A stretch of 8,744 nucleotides of DNA from an uncultured Leuconostoc sp. (GTDB lineage: Bacteria; Bacillota; Bacilli; Lactobacillales; Lactobacillaceae), in NCBI GenBank assembly GCA_900554745.1, contig USIU01000039.1:1-8744 (forward strand), given 5' to 3'. The translations under genes were made by a program, and so were the position numbers. Of the stretch, positions 1-5,531 are shown in pieces (the stretch's first letter is position 1; every line of letters begins with the position of its first letter). The notes below the pieces were generated by a model. It saw only the letters and a list, made by a program, of their open reading frames with translations. It was not told where the DNA came from and did no database searches.

Positions 1-493
1 TTGCCATTGGCGCCAATGATTGCGTTGTGCATGAACCAGCAGAAACGATTGTGTCTTCTGGCTTCAAGATGTCTTGGTTAACACCATAAACAACTGTTGG
101 TACCTTACCAGCTGGTGCTGAAATCAAAACCTTCTTGGCACCGGCATCCAAGTGTGCTTGTGACTTTTCGGCTGAAGTATAGAAACCAGTAGCTTCCAAT
201 ACATATTCAACACCATCGTTTTCAACCCACTTCAAGTCAGCTGCGTTACGTTCTGCGTAAACAGTGTAGTGCTTACCGTTAACGATAATACCAGTTTCAT
301 CAGATGAAACATCAGCCTTCAATACACCGTGAATTGAGTCATACTTCAACAAGTATGCCAACATTTCTGGTGAAGTCAAATCGTTAATTGCAACAACTTC
401 GATATCTGAAGCTGTGTCTGACAATTCAAGAATACGACGGAAAGCCAAGCGGCCAATACGTCCAAATCCGTTAATACCAATCTTAACAGTCAT
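1..493 (-). CDS. gap: Glyceraldehyde-3-phosphate dehydrogenase, type I (N-terminal 164 residues; continues beyond left edge)
   Basis: Glycolytic, cytosolic enzyme that oxidises glyceraldehyde-3-phosphate to 1,3-bisphosphoglycerate with NAD+ and phosphate. Translating the minus strand from the ATG at 491-493 gives MTVKIGINGFGRIGR, the Rossmann NAD-binding start (GxGxxG near residues 8-13). It continues with AINDL and ends at the active site SAGSCTTQSLAPMA, whose nucleophile is Cys155. The C-terminal catalytic half lies outside the window. A GGAGGATC ribosome binding site at 501-508 sits correctly before the ATG and fixes the start. Leu is mostly TTG and codons are strongly biased, as expected for a very highly expressed gene. 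One oddity: the position after CTT, almost always Asn in GAPDHs (SCTTN), is Gln158 here. The identification is secure from the sequence itself. Confidence 0.97.
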   Translation of the reverse strand, partial: MTVKIGINGFGRIGRLAFRRILELSDTASDIEVVAINDLTSPEMLAYLLKYDSIHGVLKADVSSDETGIIVNGKHYTVYAERNAADLKWVENDGVEYVLEATGFYTSAEKSQAHLDAGAKKVLISAPAGKVPTVVYGVNQDILKPEDTIVSAGSCTTQSLAPMA

Positions 494-516
494 GTGTTTA
501 GATCCTCCAAAAATTT

Positions 517-530
517 TTGACTTATGTCAA
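517..530 (-). promoter_or_regulatory. Inverted repeat at the predicted 5' end of the gap mRNA
   Basis: Read on the minus strand this is TTGACATAAGTCAA, two 5-bp arms around a 4-nt centre. With the gap -10 box at 538-543, transcription should begin at about 531, so this palindrome would be the first bases of the mRNA, just before the ribosome binding site. It could form a 5' hairpin that protects an abundant mRNA, or it could be a protein site. The inverted repeat is seen; either role is inference. Confidence 0.4.
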
Positions 531-537
531 CACCAAT

Positions 538-566
538 ATTATAGCACAAAGTTGAAGTATGAGCGA
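538..566 (-). promoter_or_regulatory. gap promoter
   Basis: A perfect -10 box TATAAT (minus strand, 538-543) lies about 45 nt upstream of the gap start codon. The -35 region is poor: TTCGCT with an 18-nt spacer or TCGCTC with 17. It lies inside one arm of the inverted repeat at 557-592. A strong -10 with a weak -35 covered by a palindrome suggests a regulated promoter. Confidence 0.65.
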
Positions 567-592
567 ATAGAAGCACCTGGATTCGCTCATAC
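557..592. promoter_or_regulatory. Operator-like perfect 12-bp inverted repeat over the gap -35 region
   Basis: GTATGAGCGAAT (557-568) and ATTCGCTCATAC (581-592) are exact reverse complements around a 12-nt spacer. The promoter-proximal arm covers the -35 position of the gap promoter. No T tract follows on either strand, so it is unlikely to be a terminator. It does not match the CcpA cre consensus or the CggR operator pattern as I know them. It is most simply a binding site for an unidentified dimeric or tetrameric regulator of gap. The regulator and the sign of control cannot be told from the sequence. Confidence 0.6.
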
Positions 593-642
593 AATCACAA
601 AAATTGTCTCTAAACGGCAATTGACTACTTGTACATCTCCTT

Positions 643-684
643 TATCAAAAACAACCACGCACCTGATAATCAGGTGTGTGGTTG
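643..684 (-). terminator. Intrinsic terminator downstream of metG
   Basis: On the minus strand, positions 684 to 652 form a hairpin with two 16-nt arms around one central base. The arms are complementary except for one pair that becomes G-U in RNA, and the top of the stem must open to make a loop. Five T residues follow (647-651 on the plus strand read AAAAA). It lies about 90 bp after the metG stop codon and ahead of the gap promoter, so it separates the two minus-strand transcription units. The plus strand has no T tract, so termination is one-directional. Confidence 0.85.
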
Positions 685-701
685 TGAACGAATGTACATT
701 G

Positions 702-717
702 ATGTGAGCGCTTCACT
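702..717. promoter_or_regulatory. Weak cre-like (CcpA) palindrome
   Basis: The palindromic core GTGAGCGCTTCAC (704-716) resembles catabolite-responsive elements around its AGCGCT centre. One half agrees with the cre consensus, while the other half is shifted by one base, giving two mismatches. It lies between the metG stop and the metG terminator, about 170 bp upstream of the gap transcription start. That is far for direct control and within the metG 3' region. Chance resemblance is quite possible. Confidence 0.2.
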
Positions 718-772
718 TAAAACAGGTCAGTTGTCCCTAACATAGCCTATCGGCATCAGTAAGACAGACCGA

Positions 773-2893
773 TTATTCAATGCCTGAACCAGGTTCGATT
801 GTATCTGGCAAAACTGTCACTGTGACAATACCATTTTTCTCAGCTGACAAAATCATGCCTTCAGACACTTCGCCTGCCATCTTGCGCGGCTTCATGTTGG
901 CAACGATGGCCACTGTTTTACCAACCAAGACGGCTGGATCAGCATACCACTGACGAATGCCTGACAAAATTTGACGTGGCTTGCCTGAACCGTCATCGAG
1001 TGTGAACTTCAATAACTTATCAGACTTTTCAACGATTTCACCAGCCGTAATCTTTGCCGCCAAAATTTCAACCTTCGCAAAGTCATCATAAGTGATCAAG
1101 TCTCGAGCTGGTTCTGCTGGTGCAGCTTTGGTTGCAGCCTTCTTGGCTTCTTCCTTGGCTGCCCGTCCCTTACCCTTAGTGTCTTTTGAGACAAGACCTG
1201 AGATAAAGGCCACTTCGGCATCGACATCTTGGCGTGGGAAAATTGGTTCACCCTTCTTCACCACTTGACCGCCTGTTGGCAGCTTTCCAAAGCTCAAACC
1301 AGCAATTTTAACGCCGTTTTCTGGATAATCAAAGCCTAGCTGTTCGTAGATTTTCTTTGGCGCTTGCGTCAAAACCGGTTGCAGTAAGACAGCCGCAACG
1401 CGCAAAGCACCAGCCAAGTGGGCCATAACATTTGATAACACAGCCTTTTGTGTCTCATCCTTAGCCAAAACCCATGGTTGAGTTTCATCGATGTACTTGT
1501 TAGCGCGACGAATAATCGTCCAAACACTTTCTAAGGCATCCGCTGTGTGCATGGCTTGGAAATGTTTGTTGTAATCCAAAATCGCCGTTTCAATCGTTTG
1601 GACCAGCCCTTCATCAAAGGCCGTTTTACCCGTATGCAATTCTGGCACAATCCCGTTTTCATACTTATTAATCATGGCCACTGTCCGATTGAGCAAGTTT
1701 CCCAAATCATTGGCCAAGTCAAAGTTCACACGGGCAACGAAGTCTTCTGGGGTAAAGACGCCATCATTACCAAATGGCATCGCACGTAGCAAGTAGTAAC
1801 GTACGGCATCCAAACCATAGCGTTCTTCCAGCACTTCAGGGTAAATCACATTTCCCTTTGACTTTGACATCTTGCCATCTTTCATGACTAGCCAACCGTG
1901 ACCGATGATGGTCTTTGGCAAGTCAACACCCAAGGCGTGTAACATAATTGGCCAATAAATCGTGTGGAAGCGGACAATTTCCTTTCCTACCAGTTGCACA
2001 TTAGCTGGCCAGAACTTATCAAAGAGTGCCGTATCATCCGTATCGTAACCCAAGGCCGTGATATAGTTTGATAAAGCATCAATCCACACATAGATGACGT
2101 GCTTTTCATCCCCAGGAACAGGAATACCCCAATCAACAGCAGTTCGCGTCACAGCCAAATCTTCTAAGCCTGGCGCAATGAAGTTGTTAATCATTTCATT
2201 CATCCGTGCCTCTGGTTGGATGAATTCTGGGTGGGTCTTATAGTAGTCAAGCAACCAGTCTGCGTACTTACTCATCTTAAAGAAGTAGGCTTCTTCCTTA
2301 ACTAGTTCGACATCATGACCAGATGGTGCCTTACCACCAATCATTTTACCGGCTTCATCCCGGTAAACTTCTGCTAGTTGTGATTCAGTAAAGTATTCTT
2401 CATCGGAAACAGAATACCAACCTTCATATTCACCCTTGTAAATGTCACCCTTTTCCAGCAAGGTCATAAAGATTTTCTGTACGGCCTTTTCATGACGTGG
2501 TTCAGTTGTCCGGATAAAGTCGTCATAGGAAATGTCCATCAATTCCCAGAGTGCTTTAATTTGTTCGGCCATATCATCCAAATAGGCGATTTCGGATACG
2601 CCGGCTGCTTCCGCTTTTTGTTGAATCTTAAGGCCGTGTTCGTCGGTCCCAGTCAAAAAGAACACGTCTTCCCCAAGCAAACGGTGATAACGGGCCGCGG
2701 CATCGGCCAACACCGTCGTATAAGTATTACCTAATTGTAACTTCCCAGAGGGGTAGTAAATCGGCGTGGTAATATAAAAAGTTTGATCTTTCTTCACAGA
2801 AAATTGTTGTTCCGCTTTGGAAAACTTATCATAAATCACAGCTGAATCGGTAAGATTGGCTGTATTAAACAAGACGTTATTTGGTTCTGACAT
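773..2893 (-). CDS. metG: Methionine--tRNA ligase with C-terminal tRNA-binding domain
   Basis: Class I aminoacyl-tRNA synthetase, 706 residues, charging tRNA-Met for translation in the cytosol. The catalytic Rossmann core begins ITTPIYYPSGK (residues 41-51) and contains FLTGTDEHG. The KMSKS ATP-binding loop is at residues 341-345. An anticodon-binding helical region follows, then a Lys/Ala-rich linker (about 570-597) and an EMAPII/Trbp111-type tRNA-binding dimerisation domain (598-706). Three things are odd. The class I HIGH signature reads QLGN (residues 53-56), losing both histidines. There is an N-terminal extension of about 30 residues compared with Bacillus enzymes. The zinc-knuckle cysteines of other MetRSs are absent, and the protein has no cysteine at all. 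The ATG at 2891-2893 is preceded by a purine-rich AAAGAGAG. A GTG at residue 33 would remove the extension but has no clear ribosome binding site. Function is secure; the exact start is less so. Confidence 0.96.
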   Translation of the reverse strand: MSEPNNVLFNTANLTDSAVIYDKFSKAEQQFSVKKDQTFYITTPIYYPSGKLQLGNTYTTVLADAAARYHRLLGEDVFFLTGTDEHGLKIQQKAEAAGVSEIAYLDDMAEQIKALWELMDISYDDFIRTTEPRHEKAVQKIFMTLLEKGDIYKGEYEGWYSVSDEEYFTESQLAEVYRDEAGKMIGGKAPSGHDVELVKEEAYFFKMSKYADWLLDYYKTHPEFIQPEARMNEMINNFIAPGLEDLAVTRTAVDWGIPVPGDEKHVIYVWIDALSNYITALGYDTDDTALFDKFWPANVQLVGKEIVRFHTIYWPIMLHALGVDLPKTIIGHGWLVMKDGKMSKSKGNVIYPEVLEERYGLDAVRYYLLRAMPFGNDGVFTPEDFVARVNFDLANDLGNLLNRTVAMINKYENGIVPELHTGKTAFDEGLVQTIETAILDYNKHFQAMHTADALESVWTIIRRANKYIDETQPWVLAKDETQKAVLSNVMAHLAGALRVAAVLLQPVLTQAPKKIYEQLGFDYPENGVKIAGLSFGKLPTGGQVVKKGEPIFPRQDVDAEVAFISGLVSKDTKGKGRAAKEEAKKAATKAAPAEPARDLITYDDFAKVEILAAKITAGEIVEKSDKLLKFTLDDGSGKPRQILSGIRQWYADPAVLVGKTVAIVANMKPRKMAGEVSEGMILSAEKNGIVTVTVLPDTIEPGSGIE

Positions 2894-2923
2894 ATGAGTC
2901 TCTCTTTCTAATTCGCGTGTTTT

Positions 2924-2950
2924 GTCACGTGACTTTTGCCGTATGAGGCA
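2924..2950 (-). other. Small inverted repeats in the metG 5' untranslated region
   Basis: The predicted metG leader of about 65 nt contains a TGCC/GGCA hairpin with a 6-nt loop (2937-2950). It also contains a perfect 10-bp palindrome GTCACGTGAC (2924-2933). I looked for a T-box (specifier loop, conserved TGG-containing bulge, terminator) and found no room or motif for one. The repeats may form a short 5' structure; no function can be assigned. Confidence 0.3.
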
Positions 2951-2965
2951 GTCTTTACTAAGCTA

Positions 2966-2994
2966 ATTATAACGAATTTCAATCTGATTTCATA
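2966..2994 (-). promoter_or_regulatory. metG promoter
   Basis: A perfect TATAAT -10 box (minus strand, 2966-2971) lies about 73 nt upstream of the metG ATG. The best -35 at 17-nt spacing is TATGAA (2989-2994), which is weak. This is the only good -10 in the divergent spacer facing metG. Confidence 0.55.
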
Positions 2995-3030
2995 GTTTTT
3001 TAAGGCTGTTTTACCAAAGGCTGTGCGACT

Positions 3031-3059
3031 TTATCCGCTATGAAAATGCTGGTTAAAAT
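3031..3059 (+). promoter_or_regulatory. Possible promoter of the HD-domain gene
   Basis: TAAAAT (3054-3059) is a 5/6 match to the -10 consensus, with TTATCC (3031-3036) at 17-nt spacing as a weak -35. It lies about 45 nt upstream of the HD gene start. The match is modest and other placements are possible. Confidence 0.3.
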
Positions 3060-3104
3060 GCTAAAGTAAAAGACAACAACGTTTGGTTAATAGGAGACCT
3101 TGTC

Positions 3105-3761
3105 ATGTCGCAACTCACCCAAATCACGCAGTATATGCACCAAGCCTTAGCTACTGACCACTCTGGTCATAGTGTAGACCACATTGATCGCGTGGTTAGC
3201 TTGGCTAACAAAATTTTAGTGCAGGAACCCACTGCCGACCCTTTTATCGTACAGGCCGCGGCTTTATTACACGATGTCTACGACGATAAATTGTTTGAGA
3301 CACCCGCCGAAGCAGTTGCCGCCAAAAAGATGCTGGCTGATTTCTTGACCAGTATTGCGGTGACGCCAGACGCTCAGGCGCAAATTTTTCATATTATTGA
3401 CAATATGTCCTGGTCCAAGCATCTTGCTGGTCAAGCTGCGCCCCTAGACATTAACGGCCAAATCGTTCAAGATGCTGACCGCCTGGAAGCTATTGGCGCC
3501 ATTGCGATTGCCCGCACCATCACCTATGGTGCTGTGAAAAACCGCGTGCTCTACGATCCAACCATTCCCCCACGCACGATTCATGACAAAACTCAATATC
3601 GGCAAACCGATGGCACAACGATTAATCATTTTTACGAAAAATTATTACTAATCAAGGATCACCTCAATACCGCCACGGCCCGTCAAATAGCCGAAAGTCG
3701 CCATCAATTTATGCGCGATTTCTTAGCCCAATTCAAGGCCGAATGGGCACTAACAAAGTAA
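3105..3761 (+). CDS. HD-domain metal-dependent phosphohydrolase (YpgQ/YedJ-like)
   Basis: A cytosolic protein of 218 residues in the small HD-domain hydrolase family. Members remove phosphate or pyrophosphate from nucleotides or related compounds using a divalent metal. The motif set is visible: a first His in GHSVDHIDRV (His26), the HD pair in ALLHDVYDD (His56-Asp57), and a late Asp in QDADRLEAIGAI (Asp123, with Asp125 nearby). That Asp-Ala-Asp-Arg-Leu-x-Ala-Ile-Gly block is characteristic of the YpgQ/YedJ branch, and length fits the family. The ATG at 3105 follows AGGAGA (3092-3097) by 7 nt. The gene stands alone, divergent from metG, and stops 5 bp before the promoter of the next operon. 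No terminator separates them, so some readthrough into the leader is likely. The substrate cannot be inferred from sequence. Confidence 0.88.
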   Translation: MSQLTQITQYMHQALATDHSGHSVDHIDRVVSLANKILVQEPTADPFIVQAAALLHDVYDDKLFETPAEAVAAKKMLADFLTSIAVTPDAQAQIFHIIDNMSWSKHLAGQAAPLDINGQIVQDADRLEAIGAIAIARTITYGAVKNRVLYDPTIPPRTIHDKTQYRQTDGTTINHFYEKLLLIKDHLNTATARQIAESRHQFMRDFLAQFKAEWALTK

Positions 3762-3766
3762 AACCA

Positions 3767-3795
3767 TTGACAAGTGTTTGAATCATCGCTAGAAT
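3767..3795 (+). promoter_or_regulatory. Promoter of the amino-acid ABC transporter operon and its leader
   Basis: TTGACA (3767-3772), exactly consensus, is followed by a 17-nt spacer and TAGAAT (3790-3795), one mismatch from consensus. This is the strongest sigma-A-type promoter in the window. Transcription should begin near 3802, giving about 177 nt of leader RNA before the binding-protein gene. I see no promoter between the terminator at 3920-3960 and the gene start at 3979. The operon must therefore be transcribed through that terminator. Confidence 0.85.
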
Positions 3796-3816
3796 GAAGT
3801 TGTTTTGGAGGATGTG

Positions 3817-3870
3817 ATGTTACAATTAATCGCAGCAACTGAATATTGCTCACACCGGCGCTTTGTTTAG
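3817..3870 (+). CDS. Candidate 17-residue leader peptide with a Cys codon
   Basis: The ATG at 3817 opens a 17-codon ORF encoding MLQLIAATEYCSHRRFV and ending with TAG at 3868-3870. It is preceded by a strong GGAGG (3807-3811) at about 5 nt and lies about 15 nt after the predicted transcription start. Its codon 11 is TGC (Cys). Cysteine is almost absent from every other protein here, and the downstream transporter resembles cystine importers. Its 3' end overlaps both hairpin A and the antiterminator strand of the leader. This is the arrangement expected of an attenuator leader peptide whose translation senses Cys-tRNA charging. The tandem Arg codons CGG CGC could instead, or also, matter. It is too short for statistical gene prediction, so the call rests on position, ribosome binding site and overlap with the RNA structures. 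Confidence 0.6.
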   Translation: MLQLIAATEYCSHRRFV

Positions 3871-3919
3871 CACCGGTATTTTGACATCCATTTGATCAAA
3901 CTATCACACGGACTAACGC

Positions 3920-3960
3920 AGCGCCAACTAGGAATTTCACTAGTTGGCGCTTTTTTATTT
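3920..3960 (+). terminator. Strong intrinsic terminator inside the transporter leader
   Basis: AGCGCCAACTAG (3920-3931) pairs perfectly over 12 bp with CTAGTTGGCGCT (3940-3951) around an 8-nt loop, followed by TTTTTTATTT. It ends 19 nt before the start codon of the binding-protein gene. It could end transcripts from the HD gene as well as from the leader promoter. The transporter genes can be expressed only if it is bypassed. Confidence 0.92.
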
Positions 3961-3978
3961 GCCCATAGGAGAAGCAAA

Positions 3979-4770
3979 ATGAAAAAACTCATCATCATTG
4001 TCACCAGTCTCATCGTTGTCGTCGGCTTAGCTATCGGCTTGCGCCACCAGCCAGCCAAACCCAAACAAGCCACCCAAACGATTACCCCCGGCACCTTAAC
4101 CATTGGCTTAGAAGGCACTTTCGCCCCATTTTCTTATCGCCAAAATGGCCAATTGACCGGTTTTGAAGTTGACTTATCAACTGCCATTGCCAAAAAACTC
4201 GGGTTGAAACCTAAATACGTTCAAACAAAATGGGATTCATTGATTGCCGGTCTAGGGGCTAAGCGTTACGATGTTATCTTTAACGATGTTGGCATCACGC
4301 CAGAACGCCAAAAGACTTACTTATTTGCCACACCGTATCTATACGCTAAAACCGTCCTCATCAAACGTACCGATGAACCACATCTTAACAATTTAGCCGA
4401 TCTTAAAGGACGGAAAATGGCACAGTCCACCACTTCTAACTTTGGCGCGCTGGCTAAAAAAAGCGGTGCTGATATCGTCGCCGTTCCCGGTATGACTGAA
4501 GCGATGAACCTGATTACCACCAAGCGTGCTGACGGGGCTTTAAATGACTTAGGTGCCTATGCGACTTGGAAAAAGGCTAACCCCACTGCTCACACAACGG
4601 CCATTGACTTAAGTCAAGAAAGCCCGGCAACGCCAGCTGCTCCTCTGCTGAACAAGCAAAACACAGCGCTACAAAAAGCCATTAATCATGCCCTAAAAGA
4701 TTTAGCAGCCGATGGGACACTCAAAAAATTGTCCCTGAAATACTTCAATGCTGATCTCACCCAGCCATAA
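3979..4770 (+). CDS. Amino-acid ABC transporter substrate-binding protein, cystine-binding (TcyA/FliY)-like
   Basis: Extracellular solute receptor of 263 residues that delivers substrate to the permease encoded next. Residues 4-20 form a hydrophobic N-terminal segment. The family-3 binding fold follows: LEGTFAPFSY (44-53), the signature GFEVDLSTAIAKKLG (61-75), then WDSLIAGLGAKRYDVI and VGITPER. Arg110 is at the position that binds the substrate carboxylate in this family. The W-D-x-L-x-A-G-L-x-x-x-R-Y/F-D-V pattern is most like cystine-binding proteins, though other polar amino acids are possible. The ATG at 3979 follows AGGAGAA (3967-3973). A longer in-frame version from TTG at 3892 would translate through the leader terminator and is rejected. 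There is no lipobox cysteine, and no cysteine anywhere, so anchoring would depend on an uncleaved hydrophobic N terminus rather than lipid. Confidence 0.88.
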   Translation: MKKLIIIVTSLIVVVGLAIGLRHQPAKPKQATQTITPGTLTIGLEGTFAPFSYRQNGQLTGFEVDLSTAIAKKLGLKPKYVQTKWDSLIAGLGAKRYDVIFNDVGITPERQKTYLFATPYLYAKTVLIKRTDEPHLNNLADLKGRKMAQSTTSNFGALAKKSGADIVAVPGMTEAMNLITTKRADGALNDLGAYATWKKANPTAHTTAIDLSQESPATPAAPLLNKQNTALQKAINHALKDLAADGTLKKLSLKYFNADLTQP

Positions 4771-4832
4771 CGCGTTTGGTTGCTACCACTAACCCGAATT
4801 GCCCCAAACAACCCCTAAAAGGAATATCGCCC

Positions 4833-5531
4833 ATGTCGAATTTTATCCCCTTAGCCGGCCAATATTTACCCCAACTCTTACGTGCCGCATTACTTTATAC
4901 GTTACCCCTAACTTTGATATCCTTTGCTTTAGCCTTGGTGTTTGCCGTCATCACTGCACTGATTCGCTTAGCCAAATTACCCGCGGCACCAATGCCACGC
5001 CTACTACTACGGGGGCTTAAAGCAATTGCTGGCTTTTACGTTTGGCTCTTTCGCGCCACACCGATGATTGTGCAATTATTTATTGTGTTTTACGGTCTCC
5101 CTAGCGCACATATCACACTCTTTGCTAACGCTTGGCTATCAGCAATCACGGTCTTCTCACTCAACACTGGCGCTTATGCTTCCGAAAGTGTCCGTGCTGC
5201 CATCTCATCAGTCCCACACGTCCAGATTGAAGCCGCTGAATCATTGGGCATGACCCGTTGGCAGGTTTTTAGCAATGTGATTTTACCACAAGCAGCACGC
5301 ATCTCAATTCCACCATTAAGCAATGCTTTGATCGGCTTGTTGAAAGACACGTCGCTTGCCAGCGTGATAACCATTGTGGAAATGTTTTACCTCAGTCAAC
5401 AAATTGCTGCTGAAAACTATCAGATTCTCACCATGTATCTTTTGGCTGCATTCGTTTATGCCGTCTTCACCACAATTTTATCCGTTGGTCAACATTACTT
5501 AGAACGCTATACATCGAGGTTTGCGCAATGA
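4833..5531 (+). CDS. Amino-acid ABC transporter permease (HisM/TcyB-type)
   Basis: Integral membrane subunit of 232 residues forming the channel of the importer. Several hydrophobic spans are visible, beginning near LLYTLPLTLISFALALVFAV and ending with LTMYLLAAFVYAVFTTIL. The cytoplasmic EAA loop, which contacts the ATPase, is present as EAAESLGMTRWQ followed by VILPQAARISIPP, the usual E-A-A-x3-G-x9-I-x-L-P layout. RATPMIVQLFIVFYGLP is typical of the polar amino-acid permease family. I choose the ATG at 4833 because AAAAGGA (4817-4823) lies 9 nt upstream. The TTG at 4776 would add 19 hydrophilic residues with no ribosome binding site. The gene follows the binding protein after 62 nt without a terminator and overlaps the ATPase start by 4 nt (ATGA), indicating translational coupling. 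It contains no cysteine. Confidence 0.92.
   Translation: MSNFIPLAGQYLPQLLRAALLYTLPLTLISFALALVFAVITALIRLAKLPAAPMPRLLLRGLKAIAGFYVWLFRATPMIVQLFIVFYGLPSAHITLFANAWLSAITVFSLNTGAYASESVRAAISSVPHVQIEAAESLGMTRWQVFSNVILPQAARISIPPLSNALIGLLKDTSLASVITIVEMFYLSQQIAAENYQILTMYLLAAFVYAVFTTILSVGQHYLERYTSRFAQ

Larger units (their letters stand above)
3802..3960 (+). promoter_or_regulatory. Transcription-attenuation leader RNA upstream of the ABC transporter
   Basis: Three mutually exclusive pairings are visible. Hairpin A pairs ACCGGCGCT (3854-3862) with AGCACCGGT (3869-3877), with one mismatch and a 6-nt loop. The candidate antiterminator pairs 3857-3870 with 3913-3925: GGCGCT with AGCGCC, one mismatch, then further pairs with one bulged base, about 11-12 pairs in all. 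The terminator pairs 3920-3931 with 3940-3951. The antiterminator strand coincides with the last codons and stop of the 17-codon leader ORF. A ribosome finishing the ORF would mask it and let the terminator form. A ribosome stalled upstream would leave much of it free. The leader's ribosome-binding region can also pair with 3884-3889 (GGATGT/ACATCC) and 3903-3908. I see no T-box, SAM or other known riboswitch motif. Pairings are read from the sequence; control is inferred. Confidence 0.65.

Noticed and set aside
414..707. Plus-strand open frame of 97 codons across the gap start and its promoter
   Set aside because: It overlaps the first codons of gap, the gap promoter, the inverted repeat and the metG terminator, has no ribosome binding site and encodes no recognisable domain.
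2894..2960. T-box riboswitch upstream of metG
   Set aside because: The leader is only about 65 nt and lacks a specifier loop, the conserved T-box sequence and a terminator.
3002..3023. Short direct repeat AAGGCTGT in the metG/HD spacer
   Set aside because: Eight bases repeated once is expected by chance, and it matches no known site.
3878..3883. Hairpin at 3854-3877 as a stand-alone terminator
   Set aside because: The following ATTTTG is a weak U tract and the stem has a mismatch; it fits better as a competing hairpin in the attenuator, though slight termination there cannot be excluded.
3892..3978. Longer N terminus of the binding protein from a TTG at 3892
   Set aside because: It would translate through the terminator hairpin and U tract, has no ribosome binding site and puts 29 residues before a typical hydrophobic N terminus. 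ATG 3979 has a well-placed AGGAGAA.
3867..4118. Minus-strand open frame of 83 codons across the leader terminator
   Set aside because: It is antisense to the binding-protein gene and the terminator, with no promoter or ribosome binding site.
4774..4809. GTTTGG/CCAAAC inverted repeat between the binding-protein and permease genes
   Set aside because: Only 6 bp with a 24-nt loop and no T tract; too weak to call a terminator or processing site.
4776..4832. TTG start giving the permease 19 extra residues
   Set aside because: The added segment is hydrophilic and lacks a ribosome binding site; ATG 4833 has AAAAGGA at 9 nt.
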